Below are positions 13,101-23,840 of a DNA stretch of 60,000 nucleotides, one piece after another. The DNA lies in assembly GCA_914767715.1 (NCBI GenBank), contig OU612065.1:35280001-35340000 (forward strand). Reading direction: 5' to 3'. Source of the stretch: Membranipora membranacea. Taxonomy: Eukaryota; Bryozoa; Gymnolaemata; Cheilostomatida; Membraniporidae. Each line of letters begins with the position of its first letter. The first letter of the stretch is position 1. The notes under the pieces are model-generated. The model ran no database searches. It was not told the origin of the DNA and worked only from the letters and a program-made list of their open reading frames with translations. The position numbers and the translations under genes were made by a program.

Positions 13101-16100
13101 CTTTTCTCTGTATATAAGAACAAATTGAATCTTGACTCGATTTATAGATAGGTGGAACTATCTATATTTTCAGCATGAATGTCAGCAATAAAGTTTATGG
13201 AAGTCAAGGCAGCAATAGTAAGTAGGCATCAAGTAGGGCTACATGAGTTGTCTTGTCACAGCAAACAAGTAGGCAACTCCTGAATATTATGTCTGAATAA
13301 TATTTTCAATTTTATGGAATGCTTTGATTCTACCTCAACCAGATTTACATGGCTGTGTGACCATGGCAGTTAAACCAATTTTAAATCATAGCATAGCCTA
13401 ACCTTTTGCGCCATATATAATTTCTAGATATTCACGATCAACCTCTTTTGCGATCACTGTGTAAAACTCTTCACTCATTTGACTGATAGTGCTGTTTGCA
13501 TCCATAGCTCTCTGCACCTCTCTCACTGATGTCTCAATCCAGTTATCATAAAGACCTACTGCTACTTCCTTCAGCACACATCTGACCACTCTCTTAGGTA
13601 TGCTTTTGAGAGCTTGGGCACATTTGCCTGCTCCTGCAGCTGCATTGAGTATCAGTCGTCCATTCAGTATAACTTGTTCGATCACTGTCAAAGCAAGTCA
13701 AGCAGGTTGAGGTTAAAGACGGTACTGCATAATGCTCAATTGGTTGCATCATGCTCTGGTTGTGGTGTAAGTTACAAAGTTATGGCCAATGTATATAAGA
13801 GTGGTATTTATAGCAAAAGCTCACGTGTTTTTGCAGAATATGTTATTCCACAATATTTGAAATCCTCTTCTGTGAAGAACCCAAGCACGCATTTCTCTGG
13901 GGCATTCCCGGCTAACTTGGAGACTTCTTCAGCTATTTTCCTGATGTCGAAATCAAGACTAAGTTCTCTCCCTACTTTGCTGTTGTGTAAGTGGATGAGA
14001 CGACGGCCCAGCGTTTGGTCAATCTTCTGTTTTTGCCACTCAACTCTCCAAACCTCAAAGCTGTCTGTAACTTCCTTTGAGTGTGAGAACCCGATGATTT
14101 GCTTCATCAGAAAACTCCACAGAGTCTGCTGAAACATGTCACCTGCCAGCTCTATCAAAAAATTAACTCTTATATTCACTGATTGTGACAAGATGATGAT
14201 TTGTGGCAGAACCGTAATAGGGAACAATATTCCCACAATGCAAGTCTACCCTTGAATGAAAACCATTACCTCTACCCATACAATTCAATGCCTCTACCCT
14301 AAAGCAGTTAAGTATTCACAGGAGCTAAATTTAAGCCTAGCTTATTAAATAATATACAGAAGGTGAGTTCATTTTATATACCCTCTTTACATTATCTAGG
14401 CCCCCTCCTCAGCTGGATCTAATAAAGTGCTAGCTGAACTTCTGTCATCCCCAAAATAGCTAAACTTAACTCATAACATTTACTCATCGATGATATAGAT
14501 TATTCGCCCTCACCATCCATCCATCCACCACCATCCTCTCACTTCTAACCAACATTCCTAATTGTAATGCTATGGTTCTATCATCCGTAATTGCTATGTA
14601 CCTACTTACCATCAGAAGGATAGAGCTCATATCCTTTCTCCATAGCTGTCAGGTAGAAGACCAGGCCGGGAATGTACTTTAGAGAACTGAGGATCTTCTC
14701 AACATAGCTGAAGTCACTACTCTCAAATGGATCAAAGTCATAAACTGCATAGTGATCTGAAATAAGTGACCGCATCAAAAAGTTGTTGGCGTGAGAATAA
14801 TTATGTTTATGTTGAACCCTCTTTAAATTACATGCTAAACCAGTGATCACTTTTCTTTCACGTTATTTTTCAGGCCGTCTAAAGAATGTGGGAGCCTTTT
14901 CTAAGAATATTCATGCTGACTTTGATACCGAAGTGTTAACTCACCTTCAGCCTCGAAAGGCGTTGGGAGTTTTCTGAAAGATTTGATGTAGTTTGGAGAC
15001 AGATGGATATAGTCTCCCTCCTCCCCACACCCTCCAGGCTGAAGTGTGAATATCGGTTCTAGGAAAGAGTCAAGCCCCGACTCGATCAGTACCCTGGACT
15101 GAGAAAAGCTCTGTCCTTTTGCCTGACATAAAAGAAAAAAAGCAACAACTAGTTAATTCAACTCGATGGTATACAACCAGGGATCATATGAGTACAACCT
15201 CCACTCGGAATGATCATTTTGTGGTTCGTTTTTGCCATCTTTAAAAAAAATGTGTGTTAAAATCGCAAGTGTTGTCTCTGTCCGAGGACTGAGAAATATC
15301 AGTGCCTCAAGGGCGCGGCCGCCTTACTCGGCGCTCAGTTTTCAGGCAGGTCGGAGCATACCTGGGGCGTCACATGAGCCCTGAGACCGCAGCGGGTTTC
15401 GAACCCAGGACCTCCAATGCTTACGCGTTAAAGGGCAGGCGCCCTAACCAACTGAGCTACCTCCTACTCATTTTATACTTTTGTAAAGAAAAATAATATT
15501 ATGAAAGATACATTGCCTTTTTCCATATTTTGTTTTCATCATGGCCAAAACAATACAATCCTTTCCTTATAAGAAAAAAGAAGCAACATACAGCCTTCCA
15601 TTGTGTGTCAGCAGTCCAGTTTGAAGGCACTAGTATGGTGACGTTATGGAAATACATCCTATTGTCTGTCGCTTTCATCAGGTAGCTGGAAGCGCCTCTG
15701 ATCAAATCCTAGAAGGATGTAGAAATTTATCTACAGAGGTACAATCATAGAGAATGGGCACAAGTGACAATCTCTGTTGTGTGGAATGATCGTAATGAAT
15801 AGTGTATGATCATAATAAAAAATTCATTCGAATGACTAAACAAAACAATACCATGGTAAACTGTTATCTTCTTCCATCTTCTGCTACTGATGCCATTCAG
15901 GGAAGTGGGTGCCATCAAATTTTGTATGGGCTTCAATCTAACCTTTGTCACCTAATGGGCAAATCATGTGCCAGACTGAATGTTAAAATCACGAAGTGAA
16001 ATGAGACAGCAGACATTTGTGGACCTGATTTAGTTTTCCACCAGACTTTTGAGTGGATCCAAGGAGTTAGAGAACTCAAACTCCTTAGTGAAATCATGCG

Positions 16101-16394
16101 ACTCAACGACTGGCAAGTGATGATTTCAAGAGGTAGACACTCACTCTCAGGGCAGTGCTGTGTGTGGAAAATCTCGGGGTAATCACTCACCTGTAATTTT
16201 GTCAGTAGCTCAGGATCTTCTTTCACATCCTCATGGATGGCGACCAGAAACTCGTAACCTCCATCAGAGTTGAGCTTTATCTCTTCTCTTCTACCACCAA
16301 TACTTCCTGCGGCAACACGTCCAGAATATAACCGGGCAAGACAGCATATCAGACTGACATACAACGGCAGCTGTAAGTGGCTTAAGCGTGCCAT
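4153..16394 (-). CDS. CLCA-like calcium-activated chloride channel regulator, copy A
   Basis: Twenty-four exons join in frame to 1262 residues: 16191-16394, 15592-15708, 14945-15122, 14610-14756, 13825-14151, 13403-13684, 12996-13107, 12693-12861, 12149-12311, 11480-11598, 10561-10785, 9822-9967, 9445-9574, 9019-9228, 8627-8782, 8232-8352, 7614-7699, 7264-7366, 6674-6829, 5941-6084, 5344-5528, 4885-4929, 4644-4691, 4153-4368. In order: signal peptide (1-28), N-CLCA domain with GGCGEEGDYIHLSPN and REWAHLRWGLFDE (424-436), an extra block inserted at about 167-419, a cysteine-rich segment, and a VWA domain with complete MIDAS (DVSGSM at 600-605, then TSIGAG and LSDG). Beta-rich and fibronectin-like parts follow, then RAKR (1108-1111) and a transmembrane helix (about 1223-1248) with a short basic tail. 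CLCA proteins are secreted or membrane-anchored regulators of calcium-activated chloride conductance and mucus. The normal HExxH zinc site is RExxH here, so self-cleavage is doubtful. The 48-bp exon 4644-4691 is the least certain; the N terminus could start 27 bases upstream at 16421. Confidence 0.9.
5807..5859. other. Near-perfect intronic hairpin, copy A
   Basis: Arms TCGGGGCTGTGTGCAACAAA and TTTGTTGCACACAGCCCGA pair over 19 bp with one bulged G and a 14-nt loop. It lies in the intron between exons 20 and 21 of CLCA-A. The arms are the same in units 1 and 2, and unit 3 differs only just outside the stem. It may be a structured RNA, a small fold-back element or a hairpin small-RNA precursor. 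Confidence 0.7.
7482..7562. repeat. Short inverted-repeat element in CLCA-A intron
   Basis: A perfect 16-bp inverted repeat (CCTGTCTTGACAAGCT and its complement) encloses 49 bp. The octamer CATATAAC occurs a few bases outside each arm, as a target duplication might. It sits in the intron between exons 17 and 18 and is present at 36791-36871 in copy B, so it predates the duplication. Confidence 0.65.
8159..8182. repeat. GTGA microsatellite
   Basis: Five consecutive GTGA repeats lie in the intron after exon 16 of CLCA-A. The same run is at about 37470-37492 in copy B. Confidence 0.85.
12016..12033. repeat. AT microsatellite in CLCA-A intron
   Basis: A short AT dinucleotide run lies between exons 9 and 10 of CLCA-A. 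The homologous run in copy B (44218-44244) is longer. Confidence 0.8.
13403..14756 (-). other. Extra module inserted in the CLCA-A protease-like domain
   Basis: Exons 14610-14756, 13825-14151 and 13403-13684 encode about 252 residues lying between the conserved YIHLSPNYI segment and the REWAHLRWG segment. In vertebrate CLCA proteins these two segments are only about 20 residues apart. All three exons start and end in phase 1, so the block can be added, lost or duplicated without a frameshift. The predicted protein looks mostly helical, with LGRRLIHLHNSKVGREL and PKRVVRCVLKEVAVGLYDNW as notable stretches. I recognise no known domain. Confidence 0.8.
15236..15470 (-). mobile_element. tRNA-derived SINE, unit 1
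   Basis: Read on the minus strand, the element starts with a tRNA-like head: box A TAGCTCAGTTGGTTAG at 15444-15459 and box B GGTTCGAAACC at 15395-15405. An unrelated GC-rich body follows, ending near a T/A run. The acceptor and anticodon arms do not pair, so it is not a working tRNA gene. It lies in the intron between exons 2 and 3 of CLCA-A and recurs at the same place in copy B, so insertion predates duplication. The 3' limit is approximate. Confidence 0.75.
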
Positions 16395-17866
16395 GTCAAC
16401 TCTGACAAGACAAAGACACAAATGCCTTCAGAACTTGATAGACGTTACATCATCATGTAGTGTTTCCCTTATAAACTGTTTACATAAGAAACCACAAAAC
16501 AAACAAAACAACTGCCACAGCCTCATCAAAAAGATGACAAGTAAATACTGAGAATGTTCCTCATCCACAGTGCACTCAGCTCTTTATCCATCAGGAAGAA
16601 AAGTTGGTTGGACTTTAGCCATCGCTTACTTAGAAAGCACAAGGGTGAAATCAAGGTAAACAGATTTGTTTGAAATGAGACGAATTGAGCCACTTCCCCA
16701 TCTACATCACTATTATCTTTACTCTTAAGTGTTGCTCCTTTGCATACATATACGTAACACCCTGCACAACGACTGCGACATATATCATAATTGTTTTCAT
16801 TATTTTAAACTTTTGTAGAATGATACACTCTGCATGGTCATCAACTGATGAAACACACTTTGATTCGATTGAATTATCATATGAATGAATTGACACCATA
16901 AACATATAAATACTAATATTTATATGTTTATGATTGACACCAAACCAGACTAAATTATAGAAGATCAGGCAGCCTTGTCATGCAGTAACTCTGTTTTTAT
17001 AGCTTGTATTTTTATCTTTGTTCTTAGATGCAAAAAATTGCTCTCTCATTATGCAAACATTTCGCACTGAACACTAACACCACCAGAGACGTTTCCATGT
17101 GCCTTTGAACTTTGAACGGGTTCTTGCATCCAACCACTTGGACATTCAGAATGGTAACTGAGCTCGCTTCACTGTGGGCTGGTGACTGGGGGCCCATCCT
17201 TTGCTTTGAGGCAGAGCTGATTGGTCATTTCATAGCTCGGTCCCTAGATAGACCCCATATACATGTGTATATATTACGTATTATATGATATATCAAGGTC
17301 ACAGGAAAAAAAGGATTATGCAGAGAAATGTTTAATGATTTTAGAAAGAGAATTATTCCTTGAACTTTGCACTCATGAATTAGGTGACTATGCTCTCAAA
17401 ACCAATTTACATTACTCTGATCCTTCCAGCACAGCTTTCTAGGCTTTTCTGCATGAGTCTAAACATAACACCGTTGTTTTGTGTTTTGTTGATCAAATGA
17501 TGGTGTTTTATTTCGATTCTGAATTTCTGCAGTGTAAGATGAGCGGTTTGCTATAGTCTATTGTTGTAAGCGGTTTGAGTCTCAAACGCTTTCAGTTTTT
17601 TATTAACCTCAGATCACACTGGATCATATATATTTGAAACACTGTTTACGTAGCCTTGTAATGGAGCTAACTTTTTGTTTTTGACAAAACAAAAAACAAA
17701 AGAGTGACCTCGTGACATGGCCACTGTTTACATTAGAGACCACCAAAAAAAATAAAACAACCGCCAGCCTTATCAAAATAATATCAAGAAAATACTGATC
17801 TTGTCTTTAGCAAGAAGAAGAATTACTGGAATTTCGCTAACATTGTAAAATGTTTAGTTAAAAAAT
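16395..17866. promoter_or_regulatory. 5' flanking region of CLCA-A
   Basis: No gene is recognised here. The interval is conserved in front of copy B (50533-51950). On the minus strand a TATA-like TTTATAAG lies at 16468-16475, about 75 bp before the ATG. A diverged direct repeat is present: 16476-16555 resembles 17726-17810 (ACTGTTTACAT...ACAACYGCC...TACTGA). A small palindromic insertion is at 16898-16932. Promoter function is inferred from position only. Confidence 0.4.
16889..16941. mobile_element. 35-bp palindromic insertion with 9-bp direct repeats
   Basis: Unit 1 carries ATTGACACC twice (16889-16897 and 16933-16941) around a 35-bp insert. Unit 2 has a single ATTGACACC at the equivalent site (near 51030). 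The insert, with the adjoining C, is a perfect 16-bp palindrome pair (CATAAACATATAAATA) around a CTAA loop. This is a clean filled/empty pair, implying a very small insertion event. Confidence 0.8.
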
Positions 17867-18739
17867 CTCATTTTTGCATTTATCATACACTCGAGTGTGC
17901 ATGCGCAAGTAATATATACATACCTGGTGCATTGTCTGGTATATTTTGGCGTAGAAATGCTTTTCCAGCATTCACTTGCTGCAGTGGCAGAAATGCTAGT
18001 GCATCTATTGACCCGCAGAATAGCTTCACTGCTTCCTCTCGAGAGTAAAGATCCACCAACCCTAACCGCTGAATCCTCCTCCATGTGCACTGTTAAATAA
18101 TCGAAAAACAAAAAAAAATGAAAATATCAAAAATGCAAAACTGCTCGCAGCTGACGATCCACCTGTTAACTTTAAATTGGGTGTCATGGTCATACCCATA
18201 GCAGTGGATTGAATTTCACAGGATATGTTTTTCAAAGCTGTCATCCGACAACAATTATAAACGCTTAATCTGATGTTGTTGGTGATAATCCCACCTGTAC
18301 TAGGTAACAGTATGCAGTTATGCAGATTTTTTGAACCAATTTTACCTGACAACGATGGTAAAAGCAGCCACAGATTGCAACATTTGGCAGCAGAAGAGTT
18401 GCAGCATTGATGACTGCCATTTCATAGTCCATATGAATGAATTGAGGATTGGGGACATAATCTCTGTTCCGACATTCTATCAGTACAGTTTCTAACGGTT
18501 CTCTGTAGGTTGCTGCAGTTTTTAGCTGCAGCAAAGCATAAACACATGTGGTGGATGTGTTTCCGATAGGGCATCTGATGACATAAATCCGCTGAAACTG
18601 GAGTTTAGCTGGCGGTAGATTAAATTTCCATCCATGAACCATCTATCTTGAGTGCAAAGGTACTGTAATGCTACATTAGAAGCGAAGATAACTATCCTGG
18701 CTCCCTGGTTTCTGTTATCGTAGAGAACGAATCTTTGTG

Positions 18740-19745
18740 ATTTGATTTTTTGATTTGATTTGTATTCATTCAATCATCATGACAGATGGTACAGAATGCG
18801 AGCGATGGTATGGCATAGTAAAAACAACACACTAAAAATTATTTATATACTAGACCATTGTCATGATAGGTCATGAAAAAATTGAAAAAGCCTTTTCTCC
18901 GCCTTTCAGTCCTGCAGAGTTTTGGCCGAAAAATTTGTATAGCTCGAGAGGATGTTCTGGAATTCTTGTTGAAAAGTAGTTCACTAAAAAGAGGATGTGA
19001 TTCATTATTCACTATACGTAGAAAATGTGAATAAGAGATATCAAAAAGAAAATCACAGAGTTTTGGGATGCCTAAGACTGATAATCTATGATTGTATTCT
19101 AAATCTGGAAAAATTATCTTCAGAGCTGCTCTTTGTATTTTCTCAAGTCTGTCGCGGTTATGTTCGCCTAGCAAGGAATACCAGGCAGGAGCAGCATAGC
19201 TAAGCTTTGAGCGTATGTTGCTCAAATAAAAAGCTTTTAAGCCATCACTGTTTAGTCCAATTGTCTTTAGTTTCCTCATTAAAAATAATCTTGAGCTACA
19301 AGCTGATACTAAAGAGTCTACATGTTTGTTAAAAGACAACTTATTATCAATAAAAACCCCTAAAAATTTTGTGAATGAATTTGGAGAAAAAGATAAATCA
19401 TCAACAACAACATCTTGTTTATAATGATGCTTATGGCTCAAACTAGAGTTCATCACCTCGGTCTTTTCTGGGTTCAGCTGCATGCTATTATCTGCTGCCC
19501 ATCTTTGAGTGGATATAACTGCTGGTGACACTGCTGATGTATTGTTATAGTTGGTGACTGACGTATAGAAGGTGGTGTCATCAGCGTATTTAATATGATT
19601 GAACCCTTCAGCAGAAAGATCATTGGAGTATATGAGCCATAACACGGGGCCCAGCTTGGTTCCCTGAGGGGCACCTACACTGCTGCATATATAGCTTGAT
19701 TGCCGATCTCCATACCTGACACATTGCATTCTCATATCTAGAAAG
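18740..19745 (-). mobile_element. 5'-truncated non-LTR retrotransposon (LINE) in the MULE gene
   Basis: An open frame at 18839-19735 encodes the second half of a reverse transcriptase: GAPQGTKLGPVLWLIYSND, the catalytic YADD, and the C-terminal region found after it in LINE proteins (KFLGVFIDNKLSFNKHV, KLSYAAPAWYS). The 3' end has AATCAAATCA-type short repeats. The target duplication is TTTGTG at 18734-18739 and 19746-19751. Removing the insert restores the MULE reading frame exactly (DDPQ/RFVLYDN). The intact frame suggests a fairly recent insertion. Endonuclease and the first RT motifs are absent. Confidence 0.88.
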
Positions 19746-20589
19746 TTTGTGGATCGTCTTCAAAAGTTGTCCAAATATCAGGATCAAACACCAGTTCCTC
19801 CATATTGTTGGGCAGAGGGGGCAAGGCCTGTTGTCTCTTTCTGGATACAACCTTCCTTAATGCATTGGCACTGCCTAGTGCCTAAAAGTACAAGAGTATC
19901 ACCATGTGCTTTTCTCCTTGAAAGATAATAATTCAAATAATTCAACCTTCAATCTATAAACTTGCAGTTTGGTGGACATTGGTAGCTCTGTTGGACAGGT
20001 CCATCTTCATTGATGGAGGTTCCTTCAAAATGAGACTCATAATTAAAAGGATGATCCCAATGAGATATATGATTTTGATCCTACAGTACCAGTTTAAGTT
20101 AAATCTTAGGATTAGACTCTCTCAAAGCGTTACTTATGATACTAAGCTTCAATGCTTTCAGTTGTCTGCTCTTTTAAAGGAGGCTGGCAACTTCAACTAG
20201 TACTTATGGCAAAATTTCCCTGTCTATCTATTTTTCTTCAGCTCACGGCTCTCCCCAGCATGGGTACATCTAAATACCTTAGCACCCACCAATATTTACA
20301 ACAACCAAAATCGGCAAAAACACAATGTGTTTGTGAAGAAGTTGTCTCTTTTGGGTTTTCTTGGCTACTGGCGTTCTTGACCGTTGTTGTCATCCTCATT
20401 CTTATTTATACTTCAATATTGTCGTAAATTCGAAAATGTTGATCCTGCAACTCATAGCCAATGTGCTGACTCTTGACCAACCATACCGATTCGAGTCAAC
20501 ACGATGACCAGCTAAAGAGATAAGAACATATAAATAAATGCTAAATATGGTCCACCTCCCCGTCTACTCGGAAACTTTGATCTTCTACC

Positions 20590-21640
20590 ACCGTGAGTGT
20601 TTTTTCCTGGATATTGCCCTGCAGCTGTTTCAGGTACCATCTTAAATTTCATGGGTTAGATTCTAAGTCGTGTCACATGATATTGTCGGTAGGTCCTTCA
20701 ACTCTTGACCTGAATGCCAAAATTTACACACAAACAGTCTTCATTGACTTTAGCAGTGCATTTAGCACCATTGACAGCACCCTCATGATTGAGAAACTGA
20801 AAGATCAAAGCGTCCACTCTAATATCACTACCTGGATTTTCAGCTTTCTCACATAGGCCTAAAGAACACAACTGTAACCTCTGGTGGCGATGTATCAACA
20901 CCAGCAGAAACATCAGTTTGTTCGCCACAGGGTTGCGTGTTATCTCGTATTCTGTTTACCCTGTATGTTGAGACAATGAATACATCACAAACCAACTTCT
21001 CCATTCTAAAATACGATGACAATACAATTATACTGCAACATATGAATAGAGGGGAAAACTCCAACATGCAAGCTGAAGTCTACAACATCGCCTCCTGGTG
21101 TGATCAAAACTATCTAATCATCAACTCTAGCAAAACCAAAGAGCTGCTCTATACAAAAAAATGGCATATACCCAACCCAGACCCACTCAAACAGAATATT
21201 ATTGAACAAGTGGAGAGAAACGACTTTTTCGGCACCACAGTAACCTCAAAACTTAAATTCTCCAAAAGTACAAATCTAGTAACAAACAAAGTCAGCAAAC
21301 GTCTAGATATTATAAAGAAACTATCAAAACTAGTAGTCTGCGCTAAGACCATCAAGCTAGCCTACGAGGCATTAATTGAGAGTGCCATCTCATTCCATTT
21401 GCAAACCTTCAAACACCAAACAGCCAATGATCTCAAAGATCTAAACCGTCATGTCCGTATAGCCTTCAAACTTAGTGGCACAAACAGCCAAAAAAATGAA
21501 TGAACTTTGCGAATCTCGACCTAAAACGAAATACCTTCAGATGGTCATCATCTAAACAATCCAACTATGACTTAAGACAAATACCCCTCAAGATGCTTTA
21601 TCTTACCCACACAGAACAAGACTGAGGAAGTTCTGTTTTA
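20590..21640 (+). pseudogene. Degenerate LINE reverse transcriptase fragment
   Basis: Two frames on the plus strand carry RT motifs: VFIDFSSAFSTID (RT palm, first catalytic Asp) at about 20740-20780, then CVLSRILFTLYVETM and YDDN in place of YADD at about 20935-21030. The connecting and C-terminal region (LAYEALIESAISFHLQTF) runs to about 21503. Frame shifts and stops separate the parts. The family is different from the LINE at 18740-19745 and it is older. It ends near a poly-C run at 21717. Confidence 0.75.
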
Positions 21641-22389
21641 AAAACCAAGCTGTATCTTATTTAAAGGGATTATTTAAGCCAACTTTTTAGATTTTCAGAA
21701 AGCACTTCATAGAACCCCCCCCCCCCTATCCTTCTGCTATGACTGGACAATTTTCTTCACCAAACCTTCATGGCTGGATATTGGATGGTTACATTTATAT
21801 TATATTTACCTCCTGTGCTTCATCTGGCATTGTCGTCAATACATCCAGTGTGATTTCTGCTGGTTTATCCCTTGTGTCTATAGCCTTCTGTTTACTGACA
21901 TTCTAGCCTTGGTTGCATGGTATTGTTGCTCATCGAGGTCGTGTGTGTGAGCTTTCATCTCCTGTGACAGAAAATTTGAAACGCTGAATAATTGATAGCA
22001 CTAGAAACAGAAATAATAACCTTTAGTTACAGAATTTCATGCTGTTCTGGAGGGGCATTGACAAACAGGTGCTGGCGGGTCATGTAGGTGTATGGTGTCC
22101 CGTGTGGTAGGTGCTGTATTGGCACATGTCTTACAGAACCTACAAAAATTTTCTTCAATAGTTGATCCAAGAAGATTATTTTAATCAATCAAAGCAGACT
22201 TACCACTGGCTTCTCAAGGTCCACTGATGTTTTCAGTGTTCCAGTGCATTTCCACTTTCCCTTCTTACTGCAGCTCCAGTACACTGATGTGGCAGTAGTT
22301 TTTTTAATATAAGAGTAACCATTGAGATAATATTTTCTGCCACCTTGGATACTTTCTAGCACATTGTCATGATTGAAGTCTGCCATTGC

Positions 22390-23840
22390 AAAAAGGACAA
22401 CTCTGTTTTAATTTCAATGATATCTTAATTTTGTCATTTTAATGGAATACTAATTTTGGTTCTCAAGGGCAGGCGACTTCAGTTTTGTTCAGTATGTAGA
22501 GAAAATTGTCAAAGGTCTCATTTCTTATTAATGGTCGATTGTGGCAGCATAACCGATGTCGGGAAAACAACCACAAGTACTAATTATGCCGAACCAGCAG
22601 GCATAACAGTTCTCAATGAATTAATTAATTGGTTTTGCAACCATGGTACCACCAACGTATTGGTCTTACAGTTGTTCTATAAAATGACCCATGCATCTGT
22701 TCTCAGCAAACGCAGGTCATCTCATCATTGATTTCTCTTTTCTAGATCCTTTTTTACTTAATTGCGCAAAAATACCTCTAGCAAATCTCATTCCCACCGA
22801 CTATAACAAACTGCAACACAAGTTAAGATAAAAACAATGTTTTTTCCTCTTTTAAGCAATAACTGGCTCAAAATAACACTGACATTCACAATTAATTCAT
22901 TTTCACTTTCGGTACTTACAATTATGTTATTTCTTCATCATGTTTTTGACTCCTAATGGAAAACATTCATCGTATTATTACAGCAATTATAAGTTAATAA
23001 CAAAAAACCTGTTTCCCACAAGCAAATTTCATTTTACATTTATTAGGCCATTTTGGTATCAAAACAACTTACTAAAGATGCAATAAAACAATATAATTGA
23101 CCAACCTCATAAAAGTTTCAACATCAGGCTGATTACAAGCGGATGTCTTGATCTTGATTTCTTCAAAGCATTTCATACATTACCATGCTATATTTATTCA
23201 ATTAAACTACATGCAGTGTTAGAAGTGAGTGGGAACCGGTGTTCATGTCCCGCATGTATAGAAGTTCATACTTTGATATAGATATCGCGAAAATTTTTGA
23301 AGGTGGGAGATAGCTATGCTGCTCCTCCTCGGCACTTCAGAAGACTATAGCGATTTGACTGAAAACCAATGATTTTAATAATTTCATCCAATCCCCGAAA
23401 AGAATCCAAAGCAAAAATATTTATTTGAGATAAAATTCTTGTTAAAAATACAAATTGGCATATCAGGTCATGCACCCAAGAATTTGAACATATCATGTGC
23501 TGGTGTGTGCATCTTCTGTTCAAAAACAAGCGCCTTCATATATCTGACAAAAGTTCCTTAGGTGAACACAACTATGCATTATTACAAGGCATCGTAAAAG
23601 AGCAAAGTTGTGTAAAATCGTGAGAAAACTGTTCAAGTCATTTTCAAAACCTTGAAATGCATTTTCAACACCAATGATAACAATTGTAGACATTTGGGAC
23701 TCTATTCTAGAACAAAAAGGAACAACAAAACTTTTATGACTAGACTTTAACCTAATAGTTTTAATGCCTGAAAAACAGCAGAAAGAACAGAAACAAAACA
23801 ACAGAAAGAAGCTACCAGCGATCATTTGAAAAATGCAAAA
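22390..23840. other. No gene seen
   Basis: AT-rich sequence with no exon, domain or repeat I can support. Short open frames here have no recognisable protein features. Confidence 0.6.

Larger units (their letters stand above)
1..17866. repeat. Tandem segmental duplication, unit 1
   Basis: This block is homologous over almost its whole length to 29266-51950 and, for its first 6 kb, to 53904-60000. Differences are scattered substitutions plus discrete indels. The right edge is at 17866, where similarity to unit 2 (51950) stops and a MULE relic begins. The left end lies outside the window. Gene order on the minus strand is CLCA-like, then a cysteine-rich secreted protein, then a glycine-rich microprotein. 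Unit 1 is the more diverged copy in its low-coordinate half: units 2 and 3 share several coding variants that unit 1 lacks. Confidence 0.95.
17924..22386 (-). pseudogene. FLYWCH/MULE transposase gene relic
   Basis: Exons are visible in order. 22204-22386 encodes an N-terminal FLYWCH-type finger (GGRKYYLNGYSY, WKCTGTL). 21811-21965 is frameshifted (HTHDLDEQQYHATKARM). 18346-19881 encodes LPPLPNNMEELVFDP, then RFVLYDNRNQGARIVIFAS, WFMDGN, the DDE-type core (YALLQLKTAATY, IHMDYEMAVINAA) and GCFYHRCQ. 18089-17924 continues WRRIQRLGLVDLYS...ALAFLPL in frame through a GTAAAA/AG intron. This order matches MULE transposase proteins. Breaks: a frameshift after WFMDGN, another in 21811-21965, a LINE inserted at 18740-19745, and loss of the 3' end at the unit 1 boundary. 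Splice sites suggest it was once a spliced, perhaps domesticated, gene rather than a simple transposon copy. Confidence 0.8.

Noticed and set aside
15395-15460. A tRNA gene on the minus strand
   Set aside because: Box A and box B are present but acceptor and anticodon stems do not pair, and a SINE-like body follows; called a SINE.
20152-20427. Plus-strand frame ending in a hydrophobic stretch
   Set aside because: A single hydrophobic run in an AT-rich intron of the MULE relic is weak; no homology to the CLCA anchor was seen.
22456-22731. Plus-strand 91-codon frame next to the FLYWCH exon
   Set aside because: No recognised motif, no splice context, and not repeated elsewhere.
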